NCBI GenBank assembly: GCA_021464245.1
Contig: JADCRB010000037.1
Location: forward strand, 388,056-452,055
Direction of reading: 5' to 3'
DNA from: Carallia brachiata
Lineage: Eukaryota; Streptophyta; Magnoliopsida; Malpighiales; Rhizophoraceae
DNA: 64,000 bases
How positions within the stretch are numbered: the stretch's first letter is position 1; the number at the start of each line of letters is the position of its first letter. Positions 23,687-34,339 of the stretch are shown here, piece by piece. Made by a program: the position numbers and the translations under genes. The notes beneath the pieces are model-generated. The model worked only from the letters and a program-made list of their open reading frames with translations, made no database searches and was not told where the DNA came from.

Positions 23687-25303
23687 ATGGCAATTCGTTT
23701 GGGTTATGCAATAAATGAGCCTCCTTGTTTTAATGATTTTCCTTTCTTGCAGTGGAGAGGAAGAATGGAAGTTTATTTACAATCAGTTGATTATCGATTG
23801 TGGATCATCATTAGAGATGGTTTTTTACCCAAACCGAAGTGTGGTTGGGATGATGATTATAAAGAGAAATTCTCTCTCAATATTAGAGCCATGCGTATTT
23901 TGTTTGATTCTTTAGATGATGATATTTATGCTAAAGTTTATACTTGCTCTAGTGCTAAAAATATTTGGGATTTACTTGAACGTTATTATTCTTCTAACGC
24001 AAATATTTTCATTGTTGACCATATTGATGATCACAATTTTGCGAAAAATAATTCTTTACATCAACATGAGGAGTGTCAACAAAAAGAGCATATGCTAGAT
24101 GATGACTCTTCAGATTATTACGTGGCGTTCAAATCCTCCACCTTGGTGAAAAAAGAAGTGGACAACATCAATGATGAGGAGGACAAGGACGAGGACGATT
24201 GCTCATTCAATGACCAAGACCAAGAAGAGTTTGTGATGCTTGCACGAAAGGTCTCAGAATTTTTGAAAAAGAAAAAACAGTTTGGTCGAAAGTCACTTAA
24301 GCATTCCCCCAAAGGCGAAGATGTACAAAAGAATGAGATCATTTGTTATGAATGTAACAAACTCGGACATATTGAAATCAATTGTCCTAATAAGAAAAAT
24401 AGAAAGAAAAAGCCAACCAAGAAAGTTTACAAGGCTACTGGGGACGATTCCAGCGACTCAGACGACGAGTCCTCTGATGAGGAAGCCAATTACATGTGCT
24501 TCATGGGAAAAGATAATGAGGTAAACTCTGACTGTGACTCGTATGATGATGATATGATGAATATGCTTGAATGTATGAATAAAGAAATGTTTAAACAAGC
24601 AGCCAAATTTAGTGATCTCAATGCTCGCTTCAAAGCAATTGAAACTGAGAATGAGATTCTAAAACGCGAAAATGAATCACTTAAAAATGAAAGTGAAGAT
24701 TCGCAAAAAGCTCACAATATTGCTTTAAATAAGCTAAAGGAGGAAAATCTTCACCTTAAAAAGGAAAACGAAGACCTCCGAATTTCCCTTTTAAAGTTTG
24801 TTAAGGGGAAAGAAAAGCTTGATTCATTGATTGGATATCAAAGGCCACTCAATGATAAAACTGGATTGGGTTTTCGCTCACATAAGACCCAAACCAAGGC
24901 TGCTAATAAAAATGCACAAGCATCCACTTCTAAGAGCAACAATTATGCATTTATGTATGCTCATTCATCACGACGCCATAATATGCCTCACTATTCGACT
25001 AGACAATCATCGTGGCATGATCATTCATCACGAAAAACACCAATTTACGATTCATCTAGTTTGTTTTCCCATAAATATAGGCCTCATATGTATAACTTCA
25101 TTCAAGCATCTCATGAACATTCATTTTCTCAAGAGAAATATCATGTTAAATGTCATTATTGTGGAGATTATGGTCATATGGCATACTCATGCAATATTAG
25201 AAAAAGCATTCAAAGCATGAGATATTCCTTTGTGAGTGCAAAAGGCACTAAAACTAACACCAAAGGACCCAAATACATTTGGGTACCAAAAGCTCCTACT
25301 TAA
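23687..25303 (+). CDS. gag: Copia Gag protein, 538 residues, with an internally shortened core
   Basis: Gag packages the element's RNA in virus-like particles. Residues about 1-105 match the start of the Copia gag domain (UBN2-like: FPFLQWRGRMEVYL, KNIWDLLERYY). The usual helical block after that point is missing: the sequence jumps to an acidic D/E-rich linker without losing frame. A first zinc knuckle is at residues 220-233 (CYECNKLGHIEINC) and a second at 489-502 (CHYCGDYGHMAYSC), both CX2CX4HX4C. Between them, about 300-375, lies an E/K/N-rich predicted coiled coil. The C-terminus, GPKYIWVPKAPT, is the normal Gag-protease linker, but a stop follows and no protease is present. The start is the first ATG after the primer site. 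The reading frame is fully open, so Gag may still be made. Confidence 0.9.
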   Translation: MAIRLGYAINEPPCFNDFPFLQWRGRMEVYLQSVDYRLWIIIRDGFLPKPKCGWDDDYKEKFSLNIRAMRILFDSLDDDIYAKVYTCSSAKNIWDLLERYYSSNANIFIVDHIDDHNFAKNNSLHQHEECQQKEHMLDDDSSDYYVAFKSSTLVKKEVDNINDEEDKDEDDCSFNDQDQEEFVMLARKVSEFLKKKKQFGRKSLKHSPKGEDVQKNEIICYECNKLGHIEINCPNKKNRKKKPTKKVYKATGDDSSDSDDESSDEEANYMCFMGKDNEVNSDCDSYDDDMMNMLECMNKEMFKQAAKFSDLNARFKAIETENEILKRENESLKNESEDSQKAHNIALNKLKEENLHLKKENEDLRISLLKFVKGKEKLDSLIGYQRPLNDKTGLGFRSHKTQTKAANKNAQASTSKSNNYAFMYAHSSRRHNMPHYSTRQSSWHDHSSRKTPIYDSSSLFSHKYRPHMYNFIQASHEHSFSQEKYHVKCHYCGDYGHMAYSCNIRKSIQSMRYSFVSAKGTKTNTKGPKYIWVPKAPT

Positions 25304-26500
25304 ATTGTTTTGTAGGTGGAGAAGAGTTGCGTCGTCATCCAACTCAAAAAAAAAAAAAAAAATTTGCAACTTGGATGACGTGACGAAATTGGGTGAAGTG
25401 GAACCATTGATCTTATGGTGATATAAATCAAATCAACGATACTTTCAATGAGCTAACTAAGAGAAGAAGAAAAGAGTTCAATGAGAAAAGACAAAGGACG
25501 TCTACAATCAGTTGGCATTATGATTTTAACCAAGAAGCTTCACAAGATTTATCAGTTGGATCAAGATTCACTATTACAAAATGAGACATATCTTACAAGG
25601 TTTGAAGTATTTAGTCTCACATTCATGGCATTCTCATTTATTTATTGGCTTCATATTCTTACTTGAAAATTGCAGTTATGATTCATTTTACCCCTAAAAT
25701 CTCATGCATGTTCCATATTAGCTAGGGGGAGTAAATGTTTACTACATTAGTGCATATTTTGCAATAGAAAGGGGGAGCACATTTTCATGAGAATATGATT
25801 TTTATGGGCATATATTATGAGACACTTTTTATTGATCATTTCTATCTATTGCATTGTTTGCTTACATGTCATGTCTCATTCATGTGAAATTAGAAGTGAA
25901 CTCTTTGGCATGATTTTTGCTATTTGAGAAAGAGATTTATATATATATGGATTTGATTCATCGACTATCACGTGTCATTACCATATATTGCAATTTTTTG
26001 TAGCATCGTTGCGTTATCCTCGCGAGATCAACATTTGAGTATATATATTTTAGGTCACATGATATACTATCTCCGTGACTGTTTGATTGGTTCTTACATT
26101 CTCGAGATTACATTGTATGAGTCCCCTAAGGTTTCATTTAGACATTTTCCTCTAAGGAAATTACATCAATTATCGCATTGCAGGATTGAATTCTCTACAT
26201 GCTCAAATTGATGTTACTTATTTTTTGAGATTCATTATGATCATATGCACTTGAGTCAAATTGCTTTTTTAATCTTTTTATCTATCTATGCGCCTATCTG
26301 AGTGATGATATCATTTAGAATATATGTTTGCTTAGTTGAGCAAAAAGGGAGAACCTTTTGATATATTAAGGGGGAGAAGCATGGTACTCTTTTTTGTCTA
26401 TAGACCCTTTTTGATTTCTGACAAAAAGGGGGAGAAATATATTGATGCATTGCCTTTTACATTTGACTATATTATTATTTGCATCAATGTTTTGTCATCC
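25304..26500 (+). other. Non-coding 3' internal region of the element, no pol
   Basis: Where a Copia element would carry about 4 kb of protease to RNase H there are 1.2 kb without any open domain. GGGGGAG purine tracts recur at about 25727, 25767, 26370 and 26426, and CAAAAAGGGGGAGAA appears twice. Confidence 0.8.
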
Positions 26501-26514
26501 AAAAAGGGGGAGAA
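26501..26514 (+). promoter_or_regulatory. Polypurine tract
   Basis: AAAAAGGGGGAGAA directly before the 3' LTR start TGTTGAG; the expected plus-strand primer site. Confidence 0.85.
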
Positions 26515-28619
26515 TGTTGAGATCCTAAGGTTTCATTATTCGGTTTTGATGATTACAAAACATTGAGAATTACTAATATGTTTATTTAAGCGTGCAGTTA
26601 AAGGTTTTTAATCAAACATACATAAATTGGAATGGAAGAAATGCAAGCACAAGATAACTACTGATATTAGTTCTATTCAGTTCAAGTATCATCCTATACA
26701 GTCAACTTTCAAAGGCTCGTTTGTTAAATAGAGATGAATTAGATGACAAGCCATACATGGTTGGAAAGCTAGAGGAGTCTAGTTTCCAACGCCACTAGAA
26801 TCGTGACAATTGGAGTTCTGTATAGCAAGTTGTGACTAAAAGAGTAATGAGGACTCAAGCTGTGATAACACAACGCATGGGTACATTTTCAAAGAATGTT
26901 GCGGATTGCTTAGGACAAATTACATGCCAAGCTATATGTCATTGGAAAGCATATTGAGTCTACTTTCAAATGGAATAATTTTCACATTGATTGGAGTTGT
27001 GTGGAAGAAGTTATGGGCAATAAGGTGGAACATGTACAAGCTGTCAAGACATTCTATATAAGTCAACTTCTAGAAGCTATAATGATCGGATGGAGCACAA
27101 TTTTGTGGCAAGCTATATATGGATAGAAAGCTGATTGAGTCTAGGTTTCAAATAATGTAGAATCGCATTAATTGGATATTCCTATAGAATGTTATTGGGC
27201 AAAATGGAAGCTTGGGCAAGCTGTCAAGATACATTGGTTTAGTCTACTTTGAGAGATCACTATGGACAGCTGGAGAAGAATCATGTGATTAATCTTATAT
27301 GTATGGAAAGATAATTCTGTCTACTTTCCAAATTCTCAAGAATCATCTCAATTGGACATTTGTGGAGGAAGTTATGGTCTATGAACTGAAAGGTGCTCAA
27401 TCTGTCAAGGCTAACAGGATCAGTCTACTTTAAGAGTTGATTACTACCAAATGGGAAAGAATTAGCTGTTGAACCTTATATGCATACAAAGATAATTCTG
27501 TCTAGTTTCTAAATTGACCAGAATCGCACAAATTGGATTTCTTTAGAAGGAGATATTGCCAAAATACTGAAGGGTGTACAGCCTGTCCCGTCCAGCGGGA
27601 TCAGTCAACTTCCAGAAAGCACCACGGCTAGCTGGAGTGGAATCAGGCCATGATATTTATATGGATGGAAAGCTCTGGATGTCTACTTTCAAATGCATGA
27701 ATTGGGACGCAATTTGGAGCTATATACAGAGATATATGAATGATTTTCTAAAGAGCTGTCAAATCTGTCAAGGTATAATCATCTTTAAATACCACGATTT
27801 TTGGGGATCCATTGGCTGTAAAATCAGCCCTCATTAATGTCTTGCAGCAGCCCCTACACCCTCCTTCACCTATAAATAGGTGTCTCCACCAAGACTCCAT
27901 TTATCCCTCTCCATTCCTCTCATTCTCTCTTAATCTCTCTTAAGTGTTCTTTGCATATGAGCTTTATTGTGTAAGTATTGAGTGCTAGAAAAAGAAAGAG
28001 AGGAGAGCAAGTTTTTTTTTGTAATCTTTGTAAGAGAGAGTGAAGCCATAAGTGAGGAGAGAAAGGGAGAAAGTGAGCTTTAGTGAGAAATCTGTTCTTT
28101 TTGTGAGAAAGCTTTGTGAATCTTTATAAGGTCGTGGACCTTCGTGTGACTGTGGTCAAGTGACCATCAAGTGATTGTGAGAAGGTCAGGTGACCTTTGT
28201 GTGATTGAGAAAAAGAGCTAGTGTGCTCTTGGTCAGGTGACTAAAGTGTTGTAAGGGTTTAATCTTCACCCGCGAAGAAGATTGATACTGGATTGTGAAA
28301 TTCCCAAGGGTGATCTTGGGGAGTGGATGTAGGCTTGGGATAAGCCGAACCACTATAAATCTCTTGTGTTGATCTCTCTATCCTTTAACTCATTCATTAT
28401 CATTGCTCATTAACACACACGTGACACATATTGTTTATCTCGATCTTTCACAAACACACACGATTAAAATTAGTTATTCTCTTGTGTTTTTTTTTTATCA
28501 CTTGCACACGATTCACTTATCTTTTATATCATATTTTTATTTATTCAAGTTTATTTATTTTGCTATAAGTTTTTAAATTACCCAATTCACCCCCCCTCTT
28601 GGTAATTTCGGGACCAACA
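26515..28619 (+). repeat. 3' LTR (2105 bp)
   Basis: Starts TGTTGAGATCC and ends GGGACCAACA. Nearly identical to the 5' LTR; differences seen include A/G in TTCAGTTTTG, AAATTTC/AACTTTC, GGAATTG/GGAGTTG and small indels in A, T and CA runs near the end. Confidence 0.92.
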
Positions 28620-28766
28620 AAAGGTATCTTGGTTTTTGGTGAAGTGGTATTGAAAATCATACCTTACAATAATATAAGAGTATATGTTCCAAAGGAAAAG
28701 TTGTTTGAGGAGTATTCGATTTGTAATAATTTTGGAATTTTTTTTAACTATAATGATAATATATGA

Positions 28767-29394
28767 AACAAAAATATACAATTTATCAATTTTTTTGTTA
28801 TAAAAAATGTCAATACAGTTATAAAAAATTAAAATTTTATTACAATTTACAGAGTATTTAGGTCTATTTTGCCTCATTTCTCTGCCCCATGTATTTTTCA
28901 ACTTTTAACTTTTTTCCTTTAATATTTTTATCCCTTTTGATCAATTACAATCATAAATTATTTTCCTCTTGCAAAACCACACGTTTCAACTGTACATCAG
29001 TTTCCATCGATTATTTTCCCTCTCATTCATAAGTCATATTTCTCTTGAAATCCTTTACGGGTATCTTCAGCTTGTGACCCTATTATTAACTAAATAATAT
29101 GAAAATTGTAAACTCTTTTGTTTTTGTAAATAATAATCATGCTTTATTATAGGAGTGTATATGAAATACAAATGTACATTAAGTTATAAACATTAAAATA
29201 AAAACTAAGAACATTCTATTAGAACCAGCTAGAAGTTGCTACTGTTGTTTCTTCTCCTACAAACTTGGAGTCTTTTGCTTCTGCTGTTTCTTCTCCTGGG
29301 AGTCTTTTGCTTCATCTTCAATCCTGTTATGTTTAGCTGGAACAAGGATGAAGCTAAGTCCACCAACAGGTTTCCATCAGGGCTGTTATTTATT
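28767..29394. other. AT-rich spacer
   Basis: No gene recognised. At 29236-29340 there is a locally repeated CTTCTGCTGTTTCTTCTCCT pattern leading into the first unit of the duplication at 29.4 kb. Confidence 0.45.
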
Positions 29395-30895
29395 GGGCTT
29401 CCGAACAACGGATATGACTGTTGGTTCACTTACAACACAAATTGGCAAATTATTATTTAGGACATCAAATCTGTCATCTACACCATAAAATTTTAAAAAA
29501 TAAATAATTTAGATATTAGTAATCTATAATCAAAAAGTGTTAAAGAAAAAAATCAACATTTATATGTGTTGAACTTGTAAAAGCCTTCTTGGGCTTGGCT
29601 GTGGTGCCATAGATGCTAACGGGTCCAAACGTGAAATGTCAATGTCTCTTTTAATTTTCGGGTTTTGCTATACAGGGAGGCCATGACTTCCTGTGTCTTT
29701 TTTTTTTTTTGGGTCTTCCGGATCCAGTTTGAATATATATAACCAAAAGGCCGACAAAAAAGTAGCCCAAAAGCAAATGTATGATCAAAGGAGACTATGG
29801 AATGTGGAGTTAATAATCAAATAAATGTAGACCAAAAAAAAAAAATCAAGTAAATGTGGGTACAAATCATCCTATACTTTGGTCAATGATTAAGGATTCT
29901 AACATATCTTGCAGATTCCAACACTAGGCAAATAAAACAATCTCAATAAACAAACAGCAACAGAAAGACAACTAAGTAAGGAAAAAAAAAACAAAAAGCC
30001 CCGTCTAGGAGAGTTTTTGGATAGAAGACGTACCACGGTCTCGGAGGACCAGAGCCGGCCATGATTCCATCTTCTCTGTACAGGGCTGTAATTGGGCTCC
30101 CAAATGAATATGACTATTGGTTTACTTACAGCACAACTTGGCAAATTATTACTTAGGATATCATCAAGATTTCTAAAATTTGTTGACTACACCATAAAAT
30201 TAAAATAATAATAATAATAAAATTTAGAGTTCAGTAATCTATAATAACAAAGTCTTAAAGAAAAAAAAAATCAATATTTATATGCGTTGAACTCATAAAA
30301 GCCTTCTTGGGCTTGGCTGTGGTGCCATAGAGGATAATTAGTCCAAACATGAATTGCCGATGTCTGTTTAAATTTTGGGGTTTTGCTACGCATTACAAGA
30401 TGGAGGCCATGACTTACTGTTTTTTTTTTTTTTTTTTTTGGGTCTTCAGGACATAGTTTGTATATAATATACATAACAAAAAGGCCCAAAAAGTAGCCCA
30501 AAAGCATATGATGATCAAAAGAGATTATGGAATATGTGTTATCCAGAGTTTGACTCCCACCACACTTTTTTCCCTTCCTTTTTGTATAAGTTTAATCATT
30601 CCCAAGACCAAGAAAAAGAGATTATGGAATGTGGAGTTAATAATCAAATAAATGTTGATACAAATCATCCTATACTTTGGTCAATGATTAAGGATTTCAA
30701 CATATCTTACTGACTTCAACACCAAGCAAATAAAACAATCTCAATTTTACAAACAGCAACAGAAAGACAACCAAGTAAGAAAAAAAAAAATTGCCCCGGC
30801 TAGGAGGATTTTGCGAGTTTTTGGATATATAGAAGATGTACCACGGTATTGGAAGACAAGAGCCGGCGATTGTTCCACCTTCTCTGTAGCCAGAG
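29395..30895 (+). repeat. Diverged tandem duplication, two units of about 0.7-0.8 kb
   Basis: Unit 1 (about 29395-30065) and unit 2 (about 30090-30895) share long collinear stretches, for example TTGGGCTTGGCTGTGGTGCC and CAACAGAAAGACAAC, offset by 695 to 798 bp because of indels. Both units begin with a frame ending GLPNxxYDxWFTYxTxWQII and a stop, with a 3-bp indel and several silent changes between the units. That hints that each unit starts in the tail of an old coding exon. I do not recognise the protein. Confidence 0.75.
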
Positions 30896-32763
30896 GGAGT
30901 AGAAGATCATCGCAAATTCAAAAAGGAGCATTATGAGTTTCACTATCCTCATGAAATTGTTCAATTATGTCTTCCACCTATTTTGAGCCATATTAAAAGA
31001 TCTGATGAACATAACATAAGCAAAAACATCTTTTCATGGGGTTGACTGAATTTGGTCGGCTGACTGTGAAGATGGGCAGCTCAGAGTGTGGCTGTGTTCT
31101 TGTGGCTGAAACAGAAAGGAGAGTCCAGCGAAAGCATAGTAGTCAATGAAGTGGCAATATTTGCCGTCGGCGATTGGGCAATGTTTGACTGTTATAATGA
31201 GGTTTAAGCAATCACTTGCAGATGCATGATATTCAATGATCATGGCATTTTATGGTGCCCGCAACATTAGCATTCGGATAAGGAATTTAATGATGAGATG
31301 ATGTGTGACATTAACATTCAATGATTAGTTTATAATTAGTGACAGAAATGGGAGGAATGATGCATTTGAAGAGAGAAAGAGCGAGAGAGAGAGAGAGAGA
31401 GACTCAATGAATTTGGGCAAATCTCATTTAAGAATTCACCATAGTATGCTAGCGAACAAAATACAGACGGGCTATATGAATTTGGGCTTCATAGCATGAG
31501 TTTTGGCCCAATTCGGTCCTAGAAACAATTTGGGGTTCCATGTCACCAAGTTGTTCTCGGTATGTATTTCAGTTCTGGATATCTGGAAGTTGGAATTTGA
31601 TCCACCATGTCACCAAGTTGCTCCTTTTAGCCATTAAAACACCTTGGTGGTTTTGACCAAAAAAAAAAAAAAACACCATGGTGGTGGGTTCGATGGTTAG
31701 ATCCAAGGGGGTAAAGTGATTGTATTTTGCAGTGACTTCCCAGCCACTTTTTTAACTTCTCACAAGGCCCTTACTTTCCCTTCCCCAAATTTGCAAGAGG
31801 CACGGCTAACAGCTTCCACTGAAAAGGAGACTTCATTACTTACAGGCTGTCACTGTCACAACTTATAATATTCAATTGGGTGTTATTTTTCAAACCTACC
31901 AAGGTGAACTATCATAAGGTTCTGGAAAAACTAAAAAATAAAAGAAATGTTCGAGGCTTTAATCTATTTTCTATCCGGCGGCACACTAGCTAAAAGCTTA
32001 TTCTGCGGTAACAAATAAATAAAATTCACTCCCAAAATCTCTGCCAAATATTTAGTAATTACTATTAACTTATATTATAATAATATTGTGTGAGTCTTGG
32101 AAAAAATAAAAAATAAAACTGTAAATCTTTTTACGATCGCCCCAAATTGCACTTACCTCCTTTAAGGCTTTAACATCTTCCGTAGGATGTGTTAGCCAGT
32201 GGCAGGTGGCAGGCAATCATGCCTAATGCCACAATGTATGCACGCCATAACACTCACGCACATGAGGTATGAAAAGGTTAAAATAAATATTTCAAATTTT
32301 GAGTTATAAATTTATTTTTTTTATTTTTATTTTTTATCAAATAAGAAGTATTTTATTTGCCAGTGCTAGTACGTTAGAGATAGAGACAACTAAGATTACA
32401 ATGTCATTATATCTGCTTCCATACAAAATTATACACACGAGTAAAGTTACTCACAATTAGATTATCCGACTGAATTTGATCATAGGAAAAATTATTTTAG
32501 TTAAGGAGCTACAAGTGGACTCAAGCATAAATAAACCAATTGTAATTTTTTGGTTTTTGTTTTTTTTTTCGTTTTTCTTAAAGTAACCAATCAAAATTAC
32601 TTATTATTTAATTACTTATTTTTCCTTGTTCTCATGCGTACTTTTCAGGGCATCCCTACCTCAAGTGTCGATCTATTAATGATCATCAATCACAGAAAAA
32701 GAAAACTCAAAACCCCAAAAGAAAATTCAAAAAAAAAAAAAAAAATTTAAAGATGCCAAAAGC
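30896..32763. other. Spacer with a possible gene fragment at 31034-31243
   Basis: On the minus strand 31034-31243 gives a 69-codon frame (TVKHCPIADGKYCHFIDYY within it) of protein-like composition but no family I can name. A GA microsatellite lies at about 31376-31402. The rest is AT-rich with A/T runs. Confidence 0.35.
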
Positions 32764-33207
32764 TCATGCAGTACATGCAGAGAATATTGAATTATGAAGA
32801 AAGGGAGGAGTCAGAGACGTACCAGACAAGAATTTGCCTAGAATGCGAAGTACCTTATTGCCACATTCATCTCTGTCTGGTAACTTGAAGATCTCGTGAA
32901 GTAGCGAATCAGAAACATGGGTGAAGATAAGTAGGCCTGCCAGCCCACCACCAACGCCCCACCACTTGTATATAGATGGGCCCAACCTCAAGTCAGCACC
33001 ATATCGATGGGCCCAACCCAAGAAATAATGTTGATAGGTCCAAGCCCAATAGAGGACCACTTCTTTATCCTTCCCACTCTGGACCATGTATGTGCTTCCC
33101 AAGCCAAAACCATGTACGTGCTTCCTTCGACCATATCTTTCAAGCGCCACAGAAGTGCCGTACGATCCTCCAAGTGGCTGCAGGACTCTTGAATCGGACC
33201 CCATCAA
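32764..33207 (-). CDS. Hypothetical 147-residue protein with one hydrophobic segment
   Basis: Open ATG-started frame with GC content above its surroundings. One hydrophobic, Gly-rich stretch (VGGGLAGLLIFTHVS, about residues 86-100) could span a membrane; a charged segment follows (HEIFKLPDRDECGNK). The nucleotide string around CCATGTATGTGCTTCC is locally duplicated near 33085 and 33110. Internal GT sites (for example after GNK) mean this could be one exon of a longer minus-strand transcript. I do not recognise the family, and it may be a chance frame. Confidence 0.3.
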   Translation of the reverse strand: MMGSDSRVLQPLGGSYGTSVALERYGRRKHVHGFGLGSTYMVQSGKDKEVVLYWAWTYQHYFLGWAHRYGADLRLGPSIYKWWGVGGGLAGLLIFTHVSDSLLHEIFKLPDRDECGNKVLRILGKFLSGTSLTPPFLHNSIFSACTA

Positions 33208-33609
33208 TCCTCAAGTTGAGTACACAAGCAAAGAATTCTCATAAACAAATGAATTCACCTTTTTTTTTTCCCTTTCCTGCCATTACAGAGAAATCCCTCA
33301 TTGGTAACAGGCATCTTTTTCCCATCTAACTCTCTCCACTGATAAAACTTCTTCAAAAGACAAATTTCAAGGAAAATCCATCAAAACTTTTGTTGACAAT
33401 GTACAGACTGTTAGCCTTATATAGCACAATGGCAAAGGTTCTGAAATTTGATAGTCTAATATAGTCCAAACTTGTTCGTATGCATTTTATTCTTTTCCCC
33501 ATTGAATAAATCCTTGATTGGCTTCTAACTTTCTGTCAGTACCCATGGGGGCCAGTCAAGTCACTGATTCTAAGATTTTCATCATCCTAAATAGGTAACA
33601 TACGCTTCA

Positions 33610-33930
33610 CAAAACAAATAACTGTGCTCACATTCTCATGCCAACTGCCCTGATGACAGCAGAAAGAAAATTCTCAACAAGTCCATGGCTGATGTGTGAA
33701 ACAGCAATGGTTTGTAAAAGAGAACCCTCAGTTGTATCAAATGTGAACTAAAATTAATGGATCAACATAAAAACAAAGAGTGAAGGGGAAAAAAAAAAAC
33801 TAAAAAGAACCTGTTCTAATGTGTTCAGCGATCAATTGATGGATCAACATAAAAACAAAGAGTGAAGGGGAAAAAAAAAAACTAAAAAGAACCTGTTCTA
33901 ATGTGTTCAGCGATCAATTGCTCCATAGGT
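33610..33930 (-). pseudogene. Broken copy of the last two exons of the cassette gene
   Basis: Matches 42718-43010. The penultimate exon copy (minus strand near 33900-33940) starts like the intact one (TGIKADNL against TSIKVGNL) but a small indel brings a stop. The last-exon copy (near 33650-33700) also has an indel before NFLSAVIRAVGMRM and a stop, where the intact copy has HFLSAAIKSVGMSM. It marks the 3' end of a truncated gene copy lying downstream of cassette A. Confidence 0.65.
33758..33920. repeat. 82-bp perfect tandem duplication
   Basis: 33758-33839 is repeated at 33840-33920, including an 11-base A run and the donor-like ACAG|GTTC of the broken penultimate exon (minus strand). No mismatch seen, so it is very recent or an assembly artefact. 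Confidence 0.85.
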
Positions 33931-34339
33931 TATCTGCCTTGATGCCAGTTGTTGGAGTATAAAATATAAAAGTCTCATATTGGAAATGTGGGGCATTACA
34001 GGGGGAATTGGGCTTGCTTCGGATTGTGGGTCAAAAAGCTGTGCTTAGAAGTTGATTCCTATGTAGCAGTGCAAGGTTTGAAGAAAGAGGTTCCGGACAT
34101 GCATCCCTTATTTAATGTAGTCAGTAATTGACCGGAACTTCTGCATAGAAATTGGGCTATTACGCTTCTCAGAGAGGGAAATCAAGTAGCATACTGGTTG
34201 ACAGGCATATGCTTCATCTTCTCAGGGAGGCTTTCAACAACCGGGAGTGAGGGTCAGTAGACCAAGGGGTATGGGTTTGTGATCATTCTTTCTGCTTGTT
34301 TTAGGCACAATGCCTTCCTTTTCTACCACAAAAAGGGGA

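Larger units (their letters stand above)
21529..28619 (+). mobile_element. Complete pol-less Copia element (TR-GAG type), 7.09 kb
   Basis: All structural parts are visible: 5' LTR 21529-23628, primer site 23631-23642, gag 23687-25303, purine tracts, final polypurine tract 26501-26514, 3' LTR 26515-28619. Target duplication AAAGG lies at 21524-21528 and 28620-28624. The internal region is only about 2.9 kb: after gag there is 1.2 kb of non-coding sequence and no protease, integrase, reverse transcriptase or RNase H. It therefore needs a partner's enzymes, fitting the class called terminal-repeat retrotransposons with a GAG domain. The repeated GGGGGAG tracts (25727, 25767, 26370, 26426, 26501) point to the SIRE-like side of Copia. 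By eye the LTRs differ by about ten substitutions plus a few small indels over 2.1 kb, so the insertion is young. Confidence 0.92.
21407..28766 (+). pseudogene. Small ORF split by the LTR retrotransposon
   Basis: An ATG at 21407 opens a frame that runs to the insertion site at 21528. If the element 21529-28619 and one copy of AAAGG are removed, the frame continues without a break from 28625 to a TGA at 28764-28766, giving 87 codons. The right-hand half includes EVVLKIIPYNNIRVYVPK. I do not recognise the family, and 87 open codons in AT-rich DNA could be chance. The exact fit of the frame across the junction is why it is listed. Confidence 0.35.
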
